Shown here in pieces: positions 1-9,541 of a stretch of DNA of 64,000 nt; the stretch's first letter is position 1; the number at the start of each line of letters is the position of its first letter. A program made the translations under genes and the position numbers. Below the pieces are notes generated by a model. That model saw only the letters and a program-made list of their open reading frames with translations, did not search any database and was not told where the DNA came from. The DNA is from Vibrio sp. CDRSL-10 TSBA (lineage in GTDB: Bacteria; Pseudomonadota; Gammaproteobacteria; Enterobacterales; Vibrionaceae), in contig CP155566.1 of NCBI GenBank assembly GCA_039696685.1, positions 372,001 to 436,000 of the forward strand, given 5' to 3'.

Positions 1-1438
1 ACCCGTATTGAAGAAGCACTATTAACCCCCGCCGGGCTGACAGAGCAGGATATCGCTGACACTTTGGCGACCATCGCCACTCGTGAAATTGATTATGCTG
101 ACATCTATTTTCAGTCCAGCTGGCATGAGTCTCTGGTGCTGGAAGACAGCATCATCAAGGATGGCTCGTTCAACATTGACTGTGGTGTCGGTGTGCGTGC
201 GATCACCGGTGAGAAGACCGGTTTTGCCTATTCTGACCAAATTCAGCTCGACGGGTTAAAGCAGAGCGCCATTGCTGCGCGCGGCATTGCTCAGCAAGGC
301 CAGAATGGCAAAGTTCAGGCGTTCAAACGCAGCAGTAATCAAAGCTACTATGCGGCGGTTAACCCGCTGGAATGCTGGGAGAAGCAGCAGAAAACCGAAC
401 TACTGAAACAGCTGGACGCGTACATCCGCACCAAAGAGCCGCTGATTCAGGAAGTCTCTATCAGCCTGAGTGGTGTGCATGAGCAGATCCTGGTCGCCGC
501 GACCGATGGCACTTATGCCGGTGATATCCGTCCGCTGGTACGCCTGTCGATCAGCGTTCTGGCACAAAAAGGCGATCGCCGTGAACGCGGCAGCTCAGGC
601 GGCGGCGGCCGCTTCAATTACGACTTTTTCCTCTCGGAAGAGAATGGTCAGCAGATGGCGTACTCTTTTGCTGATGAAGCGATTCGCCAGGCGCTGGTCA
701 ACCTGGAAGCGGTTGCGGCACCAGCCGGTACCATGCCGGTGGTTCTGGGTTTCTGGCTGGCCGGGTGTGCTGCTGCACGAAGCGGTAGGTCACGGTCTGG
801 AAGGCGACTTCAACCGCAAAGAATCGTCAGTTTTCTCCGGCAAGATTGGCCAGAAAGTGACGTCGGATCTGTGTACTATTGTCGATGACGGCACGCTGAA
901 AGATCTGCGTGGCTCACTCAACGTCGATGATGAAGGCGTGAACGGTCAGTACAATGTGCTGATCGAAAAAGGTGTCCTGAAAGGCTACATGCAGGACAAG
1001 CACAATGCGCGTCTGATGGGTGTGGCACCAACCGGTAACGGCCGTCGTGAGTCTTATGCTCATCTGCCGATGCCGCGTATGACCAATACTTATATGCTGC
1101 CTGGTCAGCACAGCCCGGAAGAGATCATCTCGACGGTGAAGAAAGGTATTTACGCACCAAACTTTGGCGGTGGTCAGGTGGATATCACCTCAGGTAAGTT
1201 TGTGTTCTCAGCCTCTGAAGCGTACATGATTGAAAACGGTAAAGTGACTCATCCGATCAAAGGCGCGACCTTAATCGGTTCCGGTATTGAAGCCATGCAG
1301 CAGGTCTCTATGGTCGGAAACGATCTGAGTATCGACCGTGGTGTCGGCGTGTGCGGTAAAGCGGGCCAGAGTGTGCCGGTCGGTGTTGGTCAGCCAACAC
1401 TGAAGCTGGATGCGTTGACCGTGGGTGGTACCGAGTAA
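1..1438 (+). CDS. tldD: TldD metalloprotease subunit (5' end outside window; frameshifted)
   Basis: TldD pairs with TldE (PmbA) as a zinc metalloprotease that processes modified peptides and antitoxins in the cytoplasm. The window opens a few codons after the usual start, in frame 1 ([10 protein letters not shown]). The N-terminal half runs in frame 1 to about 745 ([14 protein letters not shown]), and the rest runs in frame 2, with the metal-binding motif [11 protein letters not shown] near 775-805 and the C-terminal [11 protein letters not shown]. The frame change is one extra T at 750-752: GGTTTCTGG where the family's GSGWPG requires GGTTCTGG. Removing it restores an uninterrupted protein to the TAA at 1436-1438. 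A weak hairpin (1535-1552) and a tandem repeat (1481-1532) follow. Identity is certain; whether the frameshift is real or a read error cannot be settled here. Confidence 0.95.
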
Positions 1439-1480
1439 CGGATCCGTGAGGGCAGATGAGTTAATCGCTTAGTCGGTTTA

Positions 1481-1532
1481 TAAGTCAGTCTGTTGATAAG
1501 CCACTCTATTGATAAGTCAGTCCCTTAATAAT
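1481..1532. repeat. 16-bp tandem repeat, 3 units, 3' of tldD
   Basis: Three head-to-tail 16-bp units begin ATAAGTCAGTCTGTTG, ATAAGCCACTCTATTG and ATAAGTCAGTCCCTTA, followed by a fourth ATAA. Units differ at 2-5 positions. The array sits 43 bp after the tldD stop, just before the hairpin at 1535-1552. It is one of fourteen locus-specific arrays in this window. Confidence 0.8.
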
Positions 1533-1534
1533 CG

Positions 1535-1560
1535 AGCCGCAGTGATGCGGCTTGTGTGTT
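1535..1560 (+). terminator. Probable terminator hairpin after tldD
   Basis: AGCCGCA / TGCGGCT stem with a GTGA loop, followed by a broken T-rich tract (TGTGTGTTT). The weak tail makes it a marginal intrinsic terminator. Confidence 0.5.
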
Positions 1561-1720
1561 TACGGCCCGGCTGTCGGGATTGGGCTTTCGGCATATTTCT
1601 CGACCAACAGCAGCAGAAAGATCGGATCCGGATCGTTTTGTGGGTGGTAATTACTGGCGATCCATGCCATATTTCGTCGCACTGAAATTTGACCTAATTT
1701 AACCATTCTGGAGCACACTT

Positions 1721-2143
1721 ATGTCTAATGAAGATGAATATCTGTCAGTTGAAGAGTTACTCGAGATCCAAAAGGAAGAGACTCGCGATATCATTCAGGC
1801 ACTCCTTGAGGACGGCAGTGATCCAGAAGCTCTGTATGAGATCGAACACCACTTCTTTGCTGAAGACTTTGCTACGTTAGAAAAAGCGGCGGTTGAAGCA
1901 TTTAAGATGGGTTTTGAAGTGCTTGAAGCGGAAGAGACCGAAGACGAAGACGGCAACAAACTGCTGTGCTTTGATGCAACTATGCAATCGGCGCTGGACG
2001 CAGAAGCCATTGATGCTCAGGTCGAGAAGCTGGTTAACCTGGCTGAGAAATACGACGTGATCTACGACGGCTGGGGCACCTACTACGAAGGTGAAGATGC
2101 GTTGTACGGCGACGACGAAGAAGATGAAGACGACGACGCTTAA
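1721..2143 (+). CDS. rraB: Ribonuclease E inhibitor RraB
   Basis: A 140-residue, very acidic protein matching RraB (YjgD), which binds RNase E and modulates degradosome activity and thus mRNA turnover. It opens [20 protein letters not shown], has the conserved central segment [15 protein letters not shown] near the C-terminus, and ends in an acidic tail ([10 protein letters not shown]). Length agrees with the E. coli protein (about 138). The ATG at 1721 follows a GGAG Shine-Dalgarno (TGGAGCACACTT). It is a stand-alone unit, with its own terminator at 2191-2220 and a 280-bp leader region after tldD. No sequence oddity is seen. Confidence 0.95.
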   Translation: MSNEDEYLSVEELLEIQKEETRDIIQALLEDGSDPEALYEIEHHFFAEDFATLEKAAVEAFKMGFEVLEAEETEDEDGNKLLCFDATMQSALDAEAIDAQVEKLVNLAEKYDVIYDGWGTYYEGEDALYGDDEEDEDDDA

Positions 2144-2190
2144 TTAATGCGGCGCACAACGCCTACGACGCATTAATAATACATTGCTAC

Positions 2191-2220
2191 AAATACCAGC
2201 CAGCCGGCTGGTATTTTTTT
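2191..2220 (+). terminator. Rho-independent terminator of rraB
   Basis: AAATACCAGCC / GGCTGGTATTT stem with an AGCC loop and seven Ts. Confidence 0.9.
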
Positions 2221-2366
2221 ACCCTGCATGTTTGAATGGCGCAAATTGTGCCTGATACCAATCGGATAAGTCACTGACCAGCTCTGCCGGCAAGTGAACA
2301 TTGCAATAACCGGCCTGGCGCAGATTGGTATTTGCCCTAACTGATTACTCAATAAAGACGGATCTC

Positions 2367-3167
2367 ATGCAGCTTTCTCTTGCCGGACTCTGGCAGCTTT
2401 CCCCCCTGACCGATTTATCCATTCCCCAGGATGACATTACCTTTCCGGCCCCGCTCAGCACGGTGTTGCCTGATGAGCTTTCTGAACAGAGTATTGCTGA
2501 GCAGGAATGGCATCTGATGCATGACATCGAGGTTGACGACACTCTGCTCAGCTTTGCGGCGATTGATCTGGTGCTGGAAGGCATCGACTATCATGCGGAA
2601 GTGCGTCTTAACGGTGTGGCGCTGTTTGACTGTGACGGTTCACAAACCGTATATCGCAAAGATATCCGCCCGTTACTTAATCCCGGCCGTAACCGGTTTG
2701 AAATTCTGTTCCTTGAACAGGAGGAAGAGTGGCTGATTGATGAAGAGCCGGCACAGTTGTGTGCATTACCTGCTGAGCAGCCTGAACCTTATGACAGCCG
2801 GATAGGTATCTGGCGCGCGCCGTTTTTGCAGTGTATTCGCCATGTGCGCCTTGAGCATGTTGCGACCGAACAGATCTGGCATCATGGCGGCGGTTGTGAA
2901 GTGCTGGTTGAGCTGTTTTTTCACACCTACGCACCTGGCCTTATCTCTGCCACAGTGAAATTTGGCAGTATGACTTATCAGCTGCCTATCGATGTGCGCA
3001 GCAGCCGTGCCAGCGCTTTGTTCCAGGTGGAAGCACCGCGGTATTTTGACCCGCAGCAGCCGCAAAACCAGGCTCGCTACGATGTCCGGGTCGAACTCGA
3101 CGGTCAGGTACTGGCCTTCCAGCTTGGTCTCAATCAGGATATGTGTGTCAGTCACTTTCCCCTGTAA
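2367..3167 (+). CDS. Sugar-binding jelly-roll protein (GH2 N-terminal-like, no catalytic domain)
   Basis: A 266-residue cytosolic protein with no signal peptide. Residues roughly 40-170 read like the N-terminal beta-sandwich of glycoside hydrolase family 2: a W/YHAEVRLNG strand, a turn ending in NPGRNRFEILF, and RIGIWRAPFLQ, which corresponds to the G-I-W/Y-R segment before the second domain of beta-mannosidases. A second short beta-rich region follows (DPQQPQNQARYDVRVEL), and the protein then stops. The TIM-barrel catalytic domain is absent, so it is not expected to be an enzyme. I chose the ATG at 2367 (AAGACGGA upstream) over an in-frame TTG at 2325. The gene is monocistronic with a terminator at 3182-3214. 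The precise role is unknown. Confidence 0.7.
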   Translation: MQLSLAGLWQLSPLTDLSIPQDDITFPAPLSTVLPDELSEQSIAEQEWHLMHDIEVDDTLLSFAAIDLVLEGIDYHAEVRLNGVALFDCDGSQTVYRKDIRPLLNPGRNRFEILFLEQEEEWLIDEEPAQLCALPAEQPEPYDSRIGIWRAPFLQCIRHVRLEHVATEQIWHHGGGCEVLVELFFHTYAPGLISATVKFGSMTYQLPIDVRSSRASALFQVEAPRYFDPQQPQNQARYDVRVELDGQVLAFQLGLNQDMCVSHFPL

Positions 3168-3181
3168 CCTTTTGCATTAAT

Positions 3182-3214
3182 AAAAAATCCCGCTCAGTCA
3201 GGCGGGATTTTTTG
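3182..3214 (+). terminator. Rho-independent terminator
   Basis: AAAAAATCCCGC / GGCGGGATTTTTT hairpin just after the sugar-binding protein stop. The T/A tracts on both sides make it potentially bidirectional, so it may also serve the converging DUF2061 gene. Confidence 0.85.
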
Positions 3215-3242
3215 TTAGCAACAGGGCACGACAGGTCAGAGT

Positions 3243-3626
3243 TTAGTGGGCACAGTGCCACTTGGCCGGATGTTTGTGCTGCCAGTTTCTCTCATGCAGG
3301 TAGTAAGCACAGGTATTGATACTGGGTTCAATCAGGGCCATGACACCGCCGACTAACCAGCTGCCGGTCAGCAGGTAGGCGACATTAAACGCAACCGTGA
3401 AGTGAATTACCGCAAAAGTGGCGGTTTTGATGCGCGCATTGGCGACCTTATTTTGCTTTTGGCTGTAACGGTTCCAGGCCTGTTCGTGAAAGTAGAACGC
3501 GACGGTATTAACCATAGGTTCCAGCATGGCGATCAGGCTGCCGATGATCACATCACCGGTCAGCACATAGGCGACGCTGAAGGCAACGCAAAAGTGAATG
3601 GCGGCAAAACTTAGTGTCTTTTTCAT
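3243..3626 (-). CDS. DUF2061 membrane protein, duplicated domain
   Basis: A 127-residue integral membrane protein made of two tandem copies of DUF2061. The first copy (about residues 1-55) contains IHFCVAFSVAYVLTG and LEPMVNTVAFYFHE; the second (about 66-120) contains IHFTVAFNVAYLLTG and IEPSINTCAYYLHERNW. Each half has two hydrophobic segments, giving about four membrane spans, and both carry the family hallmark of an E-P-x-x-N-T motif followed by a YxxHE end. Function of the family is unknown. It is a single gene reading toward the sugar-binding protein, with its start at 3626 in AT-rich DNA. Confidence 0.85.
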   Translation of the reverse strand: MKKTLSFAAIHFCVAFSVAYVLTGDVIIGSLIAMLEPMVNTVAFYFHEQAWNRYSQKQNKVANARIKTATFAVIHFTVAFNVAYLLTGSWLVGGVMALIEPSINTCAYYLHERNWQHKHPAKWHCAH

Positions 3627-3727
3627 GCTGTGTCCAACCCTGTTTCTGTTTGATATGAGTATTATTGATAATTATTCTCAAAACGGGAAATGGGTTTGAA
3701 CGATTTGTTTGATAGGTTTTAACGAAT

Positions 3728-3753
3728 AAAAAAGACGCATTAAGCGTCTTTTT
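3728..3753 (-). terminator. Rho-independent terminator after the usp gene
   Basis: AAAAGACGC / GCGTCTTTTT stem with a five-base loop; A and T tracts on both sides. Confidence 0.85.
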
Positions 3754-3836
3754 CTATCAGAAAGTGTTATTAACGCTAGCTGTGTTAACCGTAAAGTATA
3801 TGGTTAACGATAAAGCCTGCTTAACTGTACAGAGCG

Positions 3837-4274
3837 TTAAGCCTGAGGTTTTACCACCAGGACATGTACCGGCGAAAGCTCTACCACTTTACTGGCCACC
3901 GAGCCAAGCATCACCTTATCGAGTTTTGAGCGTTTATGGCTTGGTATGACGATTAAGTCAGCACGCAGCTGTTTGGCGTAGTCGAGGATGGTCGAGTAAG
4001 GTTTACCTTCCGCGACATGCAGTTGATATGGCACAGCATCACCGATGTGCTGCTCGGCAAATGCAGTCAGCTGTGCACGCACATCTTGTTTCATTTTCGC
4101 GGCGGCATCTTTGGGAAAGTAGGTCGCGACCATCGACATATGAATGCCGGGTAACACGTTGAGCAGATGCAGGGTGGCATTGGCTTGCTTAGCATGCCAG
4201 ATAGCTTGTTGCAGCGCTTTGTCACCAAAACCTTTCTCGTTTAAATCAACCGGTACAAGGATATGTTTATACAT
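3837..4274 (-). CDS. Universal stress protein (UspA family)
   Basis: A 145-residue single-domain universal stress protein. It starts MYKHILVPVDLNEKG, the first beta strand with the nucleotide-contacting Asp, and ends with ADLIVIPSHKRS...LGSVASKVVELSPVHVLVVKP, which holds the family's GS-x-A-x-K-V and SP-V-x-VLVV features. These proteins form dimers, often bind ATP, and are induced by stationary phase and stress. The Gly-rich ATP loop is only partly kept (HKRSKLDKVMLGSV). Similarity to the UspF/G branch is suggested by length, but I do not assign a symbol. It has its own terminator and lies downstream of the TRAP genes on the same strand. Confidence 0.9.
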   Translation of the reverse strand: MYKHILVPVDLNEKGFGDKALQQAIWHAKQANATLHLLNVLPGIHMSMVATYFPKDAAAKMKQDVRAQLTAFAEQHIGDAVPYQLHVAEGKPYSTILDYAKQLRADLIVIPSHKRSKLDKVMLGSVASKVVELSPVHVLVVKPQA

Positions 4275-4355
4275 TATGCGTTATCTCTGTGTAGGATAAG
4301 ATGTGGACAGTATTCAGTATATCCGAGACAGCAGTGGCTGCCGGGGGACTGATCA

Positions 4356-4382
4356 CAGATGCCCTGACCAGCAGGGCATCTG
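4356..4382 (-). terminator. Hairpin after the TRAP permease gene
   Basis: An 11-bp perfect stem (CAGATGCCCTG / CAGGGCATCTG) lies immediately after the permease stop. It lacks a T run, so it may act as an mRNA 3' stabiliser or a Rho-dependent end rather than a classical intrinsic terminator. Confidence 0.55.
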
Positions 4383-4384
4383 GT

Positions 4385-6973
4385 TCATCGCATCAGGCCG
4401 CGTTTCTGCTCGCGCGCTGCACGGCGTCGCTGGTTCCAGCCCAGTAACAATGTCAGCAGCAGAGCTGGCACGAAGACCCATTCTTTCATCGGACGGTCAC
4501 TGTCGACTACGATGGAGCGAATCTCCCAGTCAAAGTCGATACCCGCCGCTTCGGCCGGGCTGCCAAATTCCACCATATCAATCAGCATGCGATTGTTTTC
4601 GTGTTTCAGCATCAGACCCATTGAAGCAATGCGTTCATCCGCACCCTGGGCACGATCATCAAATGGCAGCAGCACAGTTTTCGAGACATGATCGCCATCG
4701 AGAGTGTCACCGGCCACGATCATCGCCACCGACTGGCCGACCGGGGTCTGCTCCACCACCTGCTCCAGCTGAGTACCCGGATAGAGTTTCTGCGCCGGAT
4801 AAACCATATCCCACCAGAAGCCCGGGCGGAAGAAGGTGAAAGTCAGCACCAGCAAGGCAACGATTTCCCACCATTTGGTCTTGGTAAACCACCAACCCTG
4901 GGTAGCCGCCGAGAACAGCAACATGGCGATAATCGACGATATCACCGTCAGGGCCAGATGCCACCAGGTATCAATCCCCATCAACAGCAACTGGGTGTTG
5001 AACACAAACATAAACGGCAGAATGGCGGTACGGATATCGTAGGTAAAGCCCTGGATACCGGTCCGGATCGGGTCTGACTTGGCAATCGCTGCCGCAGCAA
5101 ACGCGGCCAGGCCGACCGGCGGTGTATCATCAGCCAGAATACCGAAGTAGAACACGAACAGGTGCACAGCAATCAGCGGAATGATCAGACCGTGCTGCGC
5201 GCCCAGAGTCACAATGACCGGTGCCATCAGGGTGGATACCACGATGTAGTTAGCTGTAGTTGGCAAGCCCATGCCTAATACCAGACTGATCACTGCGGTA
5301 AATATCAGCATCATGATCACGCTGCCGCCGGAGATGAATTCGACAAAGTCAGTCATCACCAGGCCGATACCGGTCAGGGTCACTACGCCAACAACTGTAC
5401 CTGCTGCTGCAGTCGCTACCCCGATCCCGATCATGTTGCGCGCACCGGCAACCAGGCTTTCCAGCAGATCCGTTACGCCTTCTTTCAGATTGCCGGACAG
5501 ATCACCGGTCTGATTGAAGATGGCCATCAGCGGGCGTTGAGTCAGCAGAATGAACACCATAAACACGGTGGCCCAGAATGCAGACAGACCCGGCGAGAAA
5601 CGTTCAACGGTCAGACACCAGACCAGAACCACAATCGGCAGCAGGAAGTGCAGGCCGGATTTGACCGTCGGGCCGGTGTCCGGGATCTCAGTCAGTTCAT
5701 CGTCGAGATCCATACCCGCCTGATCAGCGTATTTAGCCGATACGCGTACCAGTAGCACATACACAATCAGCAATGCGACCGTCACGATAGGTGTTGCGGC
5801 AGCGCCAAACACATCCTTGGTCCAGCCAACACCGTAGTACACCACGGCACTGATGACGCACAGAGCGAGAATGGTGCCGGTGAATGACATCAGGCTTTGC
5901 AACAGCGTCGGGTTATGGCGACGTGGCAGGCCTTGCATACCGGCCTTACACGCTTCAAGGTGTACGATATAAATCAGTGCGATGTAAGAAATCAGCGCTG
6001 GCAGCAGTGCCGCACGAATCACTTCCACATAGGAGATACCGACGTATTCCACCATCAGGAACGCGGCCGCGCCCATAATCGGAGGGGTCAGCTGGCCGTT
6101 GGTGGATGCAGCAACTTCTACCGCGCCCGCTTTGGTGCCCGGGAAGCCGACCCGTTTCATCAGCGGAATGGTAAAAGTACCTGTGGTCACCACGTTGGCA
6201 ATCGAGGAGCCGGAGACCAGGCCGGACAGACCTGAAGCGACGACCGCGGCCTTGGCCGGACCACCGCGCATGTGACCCAGCATCGAGAAGGCGACTTTAA
6301 TAAAGTACGCACCAGCACCTGCGCGTTCCAGCATGGCGCCGAACAGGACAAACAGGAAGACAAACGAGGTTGATACACCAAGCGCAACCCCGAACACACC
6401 TTCTGTGGTCAGCCACAGGTGAGACATGGCTTTATTCAGGCTGGCACCTTTGTGAGCAATCACGTCCGGCATGTAAGGGCCGGCAAAGGTATACAGCAGG
6501 AAAACCCCGGCTACCGCCATCAGCGGCGGACCGAGCGCGCGACGCGTTGCTTCCAGCAGCAACAGCATACCAGTGACAGCGACCACCACATCGAGCGTGG
6601 TCGGTGCGCCTGAACGTCCGGCCAGCTCTTCATAGAACAGATAAATGTAGGCCGCGGAAAAGCTGCCCGCCAGAGCCAGAATCCAGTCGACAGCCGGAAT
6701 GTGCTCACGGGAAGAGTTCTTCAGCGCCGGATAGGCGGTGAAGGCTAAGAAAATGGCGAAACTTAAATGGATGGCGCGAGCCTGAGTATCATTGAGTACG
6801 CCAAAATCAAAAATGAATGGCAGCGGGGAGGCGTACCACAGCTGGAACAGTGACCAGCACAGTGGCACAAACCACAGAATTCGGCCCGGGATCCCTTTTG
6901 GATTCCTTGCTCCGGTATCAGCCTGTGCAACCATCTCTTGCACATCTTGCGACGGCGTATTGGTCTGCGTCAT
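4385..6973 (-). CDS. TRAP transporter fused permease (DctQ-DctM type, TAXI family)
   Basis: An 862-residue inner-membrane protein. N-terminal hydrophobic helices (about residues 28-150) correspond to the small DctQ-like subunit. They are fused to a large DctM-type part with the typical helical repeats and the motif GLVSGSSIANVVTTGTFTIP (about 250) and its second-half counterpart GMGLPTTANYIVVSTL (about 580). A C-terminal soluble region with two more helices (about 690-862) matches the DUF3394 extension of fused TAXI permeases. With the binding protein at 7237-8205 it forms a sodium-driven uptake system. From memory the V. cholerae orthologue sits at the same place beside argR, and its binding protein has been reported to prefer L-glutamate; the substrate here is an inference. 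Confidence 0.92.
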   Translation of the reverse strand: MTQTNTPSQDVQEMVAQADTGARNPKGIPGRILWFVPLCWSLFQLWYASPLPFIFDFGVLNDTQARAIHLSFAIFLAFTAYPALKNSSREHIPAVDWILALAGSFSAAYIYLFYEELAGRSGAPTTLDVVVAVTGMLLLLEATRRALGPPLMAVAGVFLLYTFAGPYMPDVIAHKGASLNKAMSHLWLTTEGVFGVALGVSTSFVFLFVLFGAMLERAGAGAYFIKVAFSMLGHMRGGPAKAAVVASGLSGLVSGSSIANVVTTGTFTIPLMKRVGFPGTKAGAVEVAASTNGQLTPPIMGAAAFLMVEYVGISYVEVIRAALLPALISYIALIYIVHLEACKAGMQGLPRRHNPTLLQSLMSFTGTILALCVISAVVYYGVGWTKDVFGAAATPIVTVALLIVYVLLVRVSAKYADQAGMDLDDELTEIPDTGPTVKSGLHFLLPIVVLVWCLTVERFSPGLSAFWATVFMVFILLTQRPLMAIFNQTGDLSGNLKEGVTDLLESLVAGARNMIGIGVATAAAGTVVGVVTLTGIGLVMTDFVEFISGGSVIMMLIFTAVISLVLGMGLPTTANYIVVSTLMAPVIVTLGAQHGLIIPLIAVHLFVFYFGILADDTPPVGLAAFAAAAIAKSDPIRTGIQGFTYDIRTAILPFMFVFNTQLLLMGIDTWWHLALTVISSIIAMLLFSAATQGWWFTKTKWWEIVALLVLTFTFFRPGFWWDMVYPAQKLYPGTQLEQVVEQTPVGQSVAMIVAGDTLDGDHVSKTVLLPFDDRAQGADERIASMGLMLKHENNRMLIDMVEFGSPAEAAGIDFDWEIRSIVVDSDRPMKEWVFVPALLLTLLLGWNQRRRAAREQKRGLMR

Positions 6974-7042
6974 GGATGTTATCCTTATTATTTGATGGTC
7001 TTGGTAAACATGGAAAGGCAGCCTTTCAAAGCAAACGAAAAG

Positions 7043-7131
7043 CTAAACACACGATTGTTACTAAACACACGGTTGTTATTAAAAATCGATCGTTACTAAA
7101 AACACGACTGTTAGTAAAAACCCTACTGTTA
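7043..7131. repeat. 18-bp tandem repeat, 5 units, between TRAP genes
   Basis: Units CTAAACACACGATTGTTA, CTAAACACACGGTTGTTA, a 17-bp TTAAAAATCGATCGTTA, CTAAAAACACGACTGTTA and GTAAAAACCCTACTGTTA run head to tail, with a decayed sixth (GTAAAAAACTACTA). The array lies between the hairpins after the binding-protein gene and the start of the permease gene, so it would be in the mRNA of a read-through transcript. Confidence 0.9.
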
Positions 7132-7147
7132 GTAAAAAACTACTACT

Positions 7148-7207
7148 AAAAGCCCGATAGAGATCGGGCTTGATATTGTCATCATCGGCAGACGCATGCC
7201 TGCCGAT
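7148..7207 (-). terminator. Paired hairpins after the TAXI binding-protein gene (attenuator)
   Basis: Two stems lie within 60 bp: ATCGGCAG / CTGCCGAT (7184-7207), then AGCCCGAT / ATCGGGCT (7151-7170) followed on the minus strand by TTTTAG. Being inside the binding-protein/permease operon, they would lower permease expression relative to the binding protein, as is common for such transporters. Confidence 0.7.
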
Positions 7208-7236
7208 GTTAGCGGGGCATCAGTAAGCCAGCTTCA

Positions 7237-8205
7237 TTACTTAAGCAGGCCGACTTCTTTGTAGTATTTCACTGCACCTGGGTGAAGTGGGATAGAGATA
7301 CCCGCTTTAACCATGTCTTCTTTCTTCAGGTTAGCGAAAGCAGGGTGCAGACGAGTAAAGGTGTCGAAGTTCTCGAACACAGCTTTGGCCACGTTGTAAG
7401 CCACGTCGTCTGATACATCAGCACTGGTCACCAGTGTTGCTGCTACACCGAAGCTTTTCACGTCGGTATCCGTGCCACGGTACATGCCAGCCGGCACTGT
7501 GCTGTAGGCGTAGTATGGGTTGTCAGCAACGATTTTCTCGATTTCAGGACCGGTCGCAGGAACCAGTTTCGCATCACAAGAGGTGGTTGCTTCTTTGATT
7601 GAACCGTTCGGGTGACCAACCATGTAGATGAAAGCATCAATCTTGTTGTCACACAGTGCTTGTGAACGCTCTGAACCTTTCAGTTCTGAAGCCAGTTTGA
7701 ATGAATCATTGGTCCAGCCAAATGCATCCATCACAACCTGCATGGTGGCACGGTCACCAGAACCCGGGTTACCGATGTTGACGCGCTTACCGGCCAGATC
7801 TTTCACGTTGTTGATGCCTGAATCTGAGCGAGCGATGATGTTGAAAGGTTCGGTATGCAGAGAGAACACTGCGCGCAGCTTCTTGTACGGGCCTTGGTCT
7901 TTAAACTCGCTGGTACCGTTGTAACCGTGGTACTGCCAGTCAGACTGAACGATACCGAAATCCAGTTCGCCGGAACGAATGGTGTTGACGTTGTAAATAG
8001 AACCGCCAGTCGATTCTACAGAGCAGCGGATATTGTGGTCCTTGCGGTCTTTGTTAACCAGTTTACAGATAGCACCACCGGTAGGATAGTAAACACCTGT
8101 TACTGAACCTGTACCAATCGTGATGAATTCCTGTGCGTTAACAGCGCCTGCGCCCAATACTGCAGCAGCAATTGCACCGACCTTAATTATTTTATTCAAT
8201 GCCAT
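7237..8205 (-). CDS. TAXI-family TRAP transporter substrate-binding protein
   Basis: A 322-residue periplasmic protein. Residues 1-24 form a Sec signal peptide (MALNKIIKVGAIAAAVLGAG... cut after VNA-Q). The mature protein opens with the TAXI signature FITIGTGSVTGVYYPTGGAICKLVN, then carries STGGSIYNVNTIRSGELDFGIVQSDW (ligand-site loop), NIGNPGSGDRATM, and the C-terminal ...RLHPAFANLKKEDM. The length is typical for the family. It delivers ligand to the fused permease downstream (start at 6973). Glutamate is the likely ligand by analogy with the syntenic V. cholerae protein. The gap contains hairpins and a tandem repeat. Confidence 0.93.
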   Translation of the reverse strand: MALNKIIKVGAIAAAVLGAGAVNAQEFITIGTGSVTGVYYPTGGAICKLVNKDRKDHNIRCSVESTGGSIYNVNTIRSGELDFGIVQSDWQYHGYNGTSEFKDQGPYKKLRAVFSLHTEPFNIIARSDSGINNVKDLAGKRVNIGNPGSGDRATMQVVMDAFGWTNDSFKLASELKGSERSQALCDNKIDAFIYMVGHPNGSIKEATTSCDAKLVPATGPEIEKIVADNPYYAYSTVPAGMYRGTDTDVKSFGVAATLVTSADVSDDVAYNVAKAVFENFDTFTRLHPAFANLKKEDMVKAGISIPLHPGAVKYYKEVGLLK

Positions 8206-8584
8206 GAATTTCCCTTCCTTCTTTTACTATTTTGCCCCAAACCAAGTGTAGTTGCTTTGGGCGTTTCTTCATCGAGAAACGATAGCTTTTTCAACTAACA
8301 AGTTAAAAAAGTCGCTGAATAATAGCAAAAAATTGAAAGATAATTATAGGATTGTCTCAATATGTAGGAAAACAGGCTGGTTTAATCGACGCTTTATAGC
8401 GTGATTTACAGGCATGAATGGGATGGAAATCAATCAGTTAATTAGATTTTGTTCTGGGTGTTAACCCTTGGTTAACTTGAGAGTGGAGTCACACAAAAGC
8501 TAGGCTGAGTGACTCCATCTGGCTGTTTTTAATACGCTTTGTTGGTAATTTGCTCAGTAAAACCAGGTTACTGCCGCCGATGGC
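8206..8584. other. Intergenic region upstream of the TAXI gene
   Basis: No coding sequence is supported. It is AT-rich and must hold the promoter of the minus-strand TRAP operon near 8206-8400. An inverted repeat (GGAGTCAC ... GTGACTCC, about 8484-8517) and a short palindromic GGTTAAC stretch (about 8461-8477) are visible, without a T run convincing enough to call a terminator. Confidence 0.6.
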
Positions 8585-9143
<559 letters not shown>

Positions 9144-9541
9144 TGTTCTTCTACTGTTTGCGAAATGATTACGAAGAGCGGTATCTCTTGCGCGGTTTTC
9201 CTGGCGCGAAAGAGATACGGCCCCTCATGGTATTTTCCCATAGGTCGGGGAGTCCTGCCAAATTATCACCTAAAACTGTCTAAAAGGTCACTGTAAAATA
9301 GATAAGGTTAGTTCAGTTAAGCACTTAAATCTTTGTCATCCCACACAAATCATTTCATAATCGCGCCCCTTGCCAAAGGCCGCTACGAGCGGAGTTGCGC
9401 AAGGTCGCAAAGCTGACGTTAATTGATTGTAATCACTTTGTGATTGCTATAGCTTTTTTAGGGTTGGATAAAAGATAGACAACACCACCCTACATAATAT
9501 TTAAAAACTTATAAGAAGATTCACTCTCAAGGAGAACTACG
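9144..9541. other. argR-mdh divergent regulatory region
   Basis: A 398-bp gap with no supported gene. A hyphenated palindrome AATCAC-TTT-GTGATT (9431-9445) lies about 95 bp before mdh and is followed by TATAGC, and AT-rich DNA near 9480-9520 could hold an mdh promoter. A second inverted pair (GTATCTCTT ... AAGAGATAC, 9181-9216) lies close to the argR start and could be a leader hairpin or operator. I could not find a convincing full ARG box by eye. Confidence 0.5.

Noticed and set aside
4303..4839. A 178-codon open frame on the plus strand opposite the TRAP permease
   Set aside because: Arg/Pro/Ser-rich translation of the antisense of a membrane protein gene; no protein-like features.
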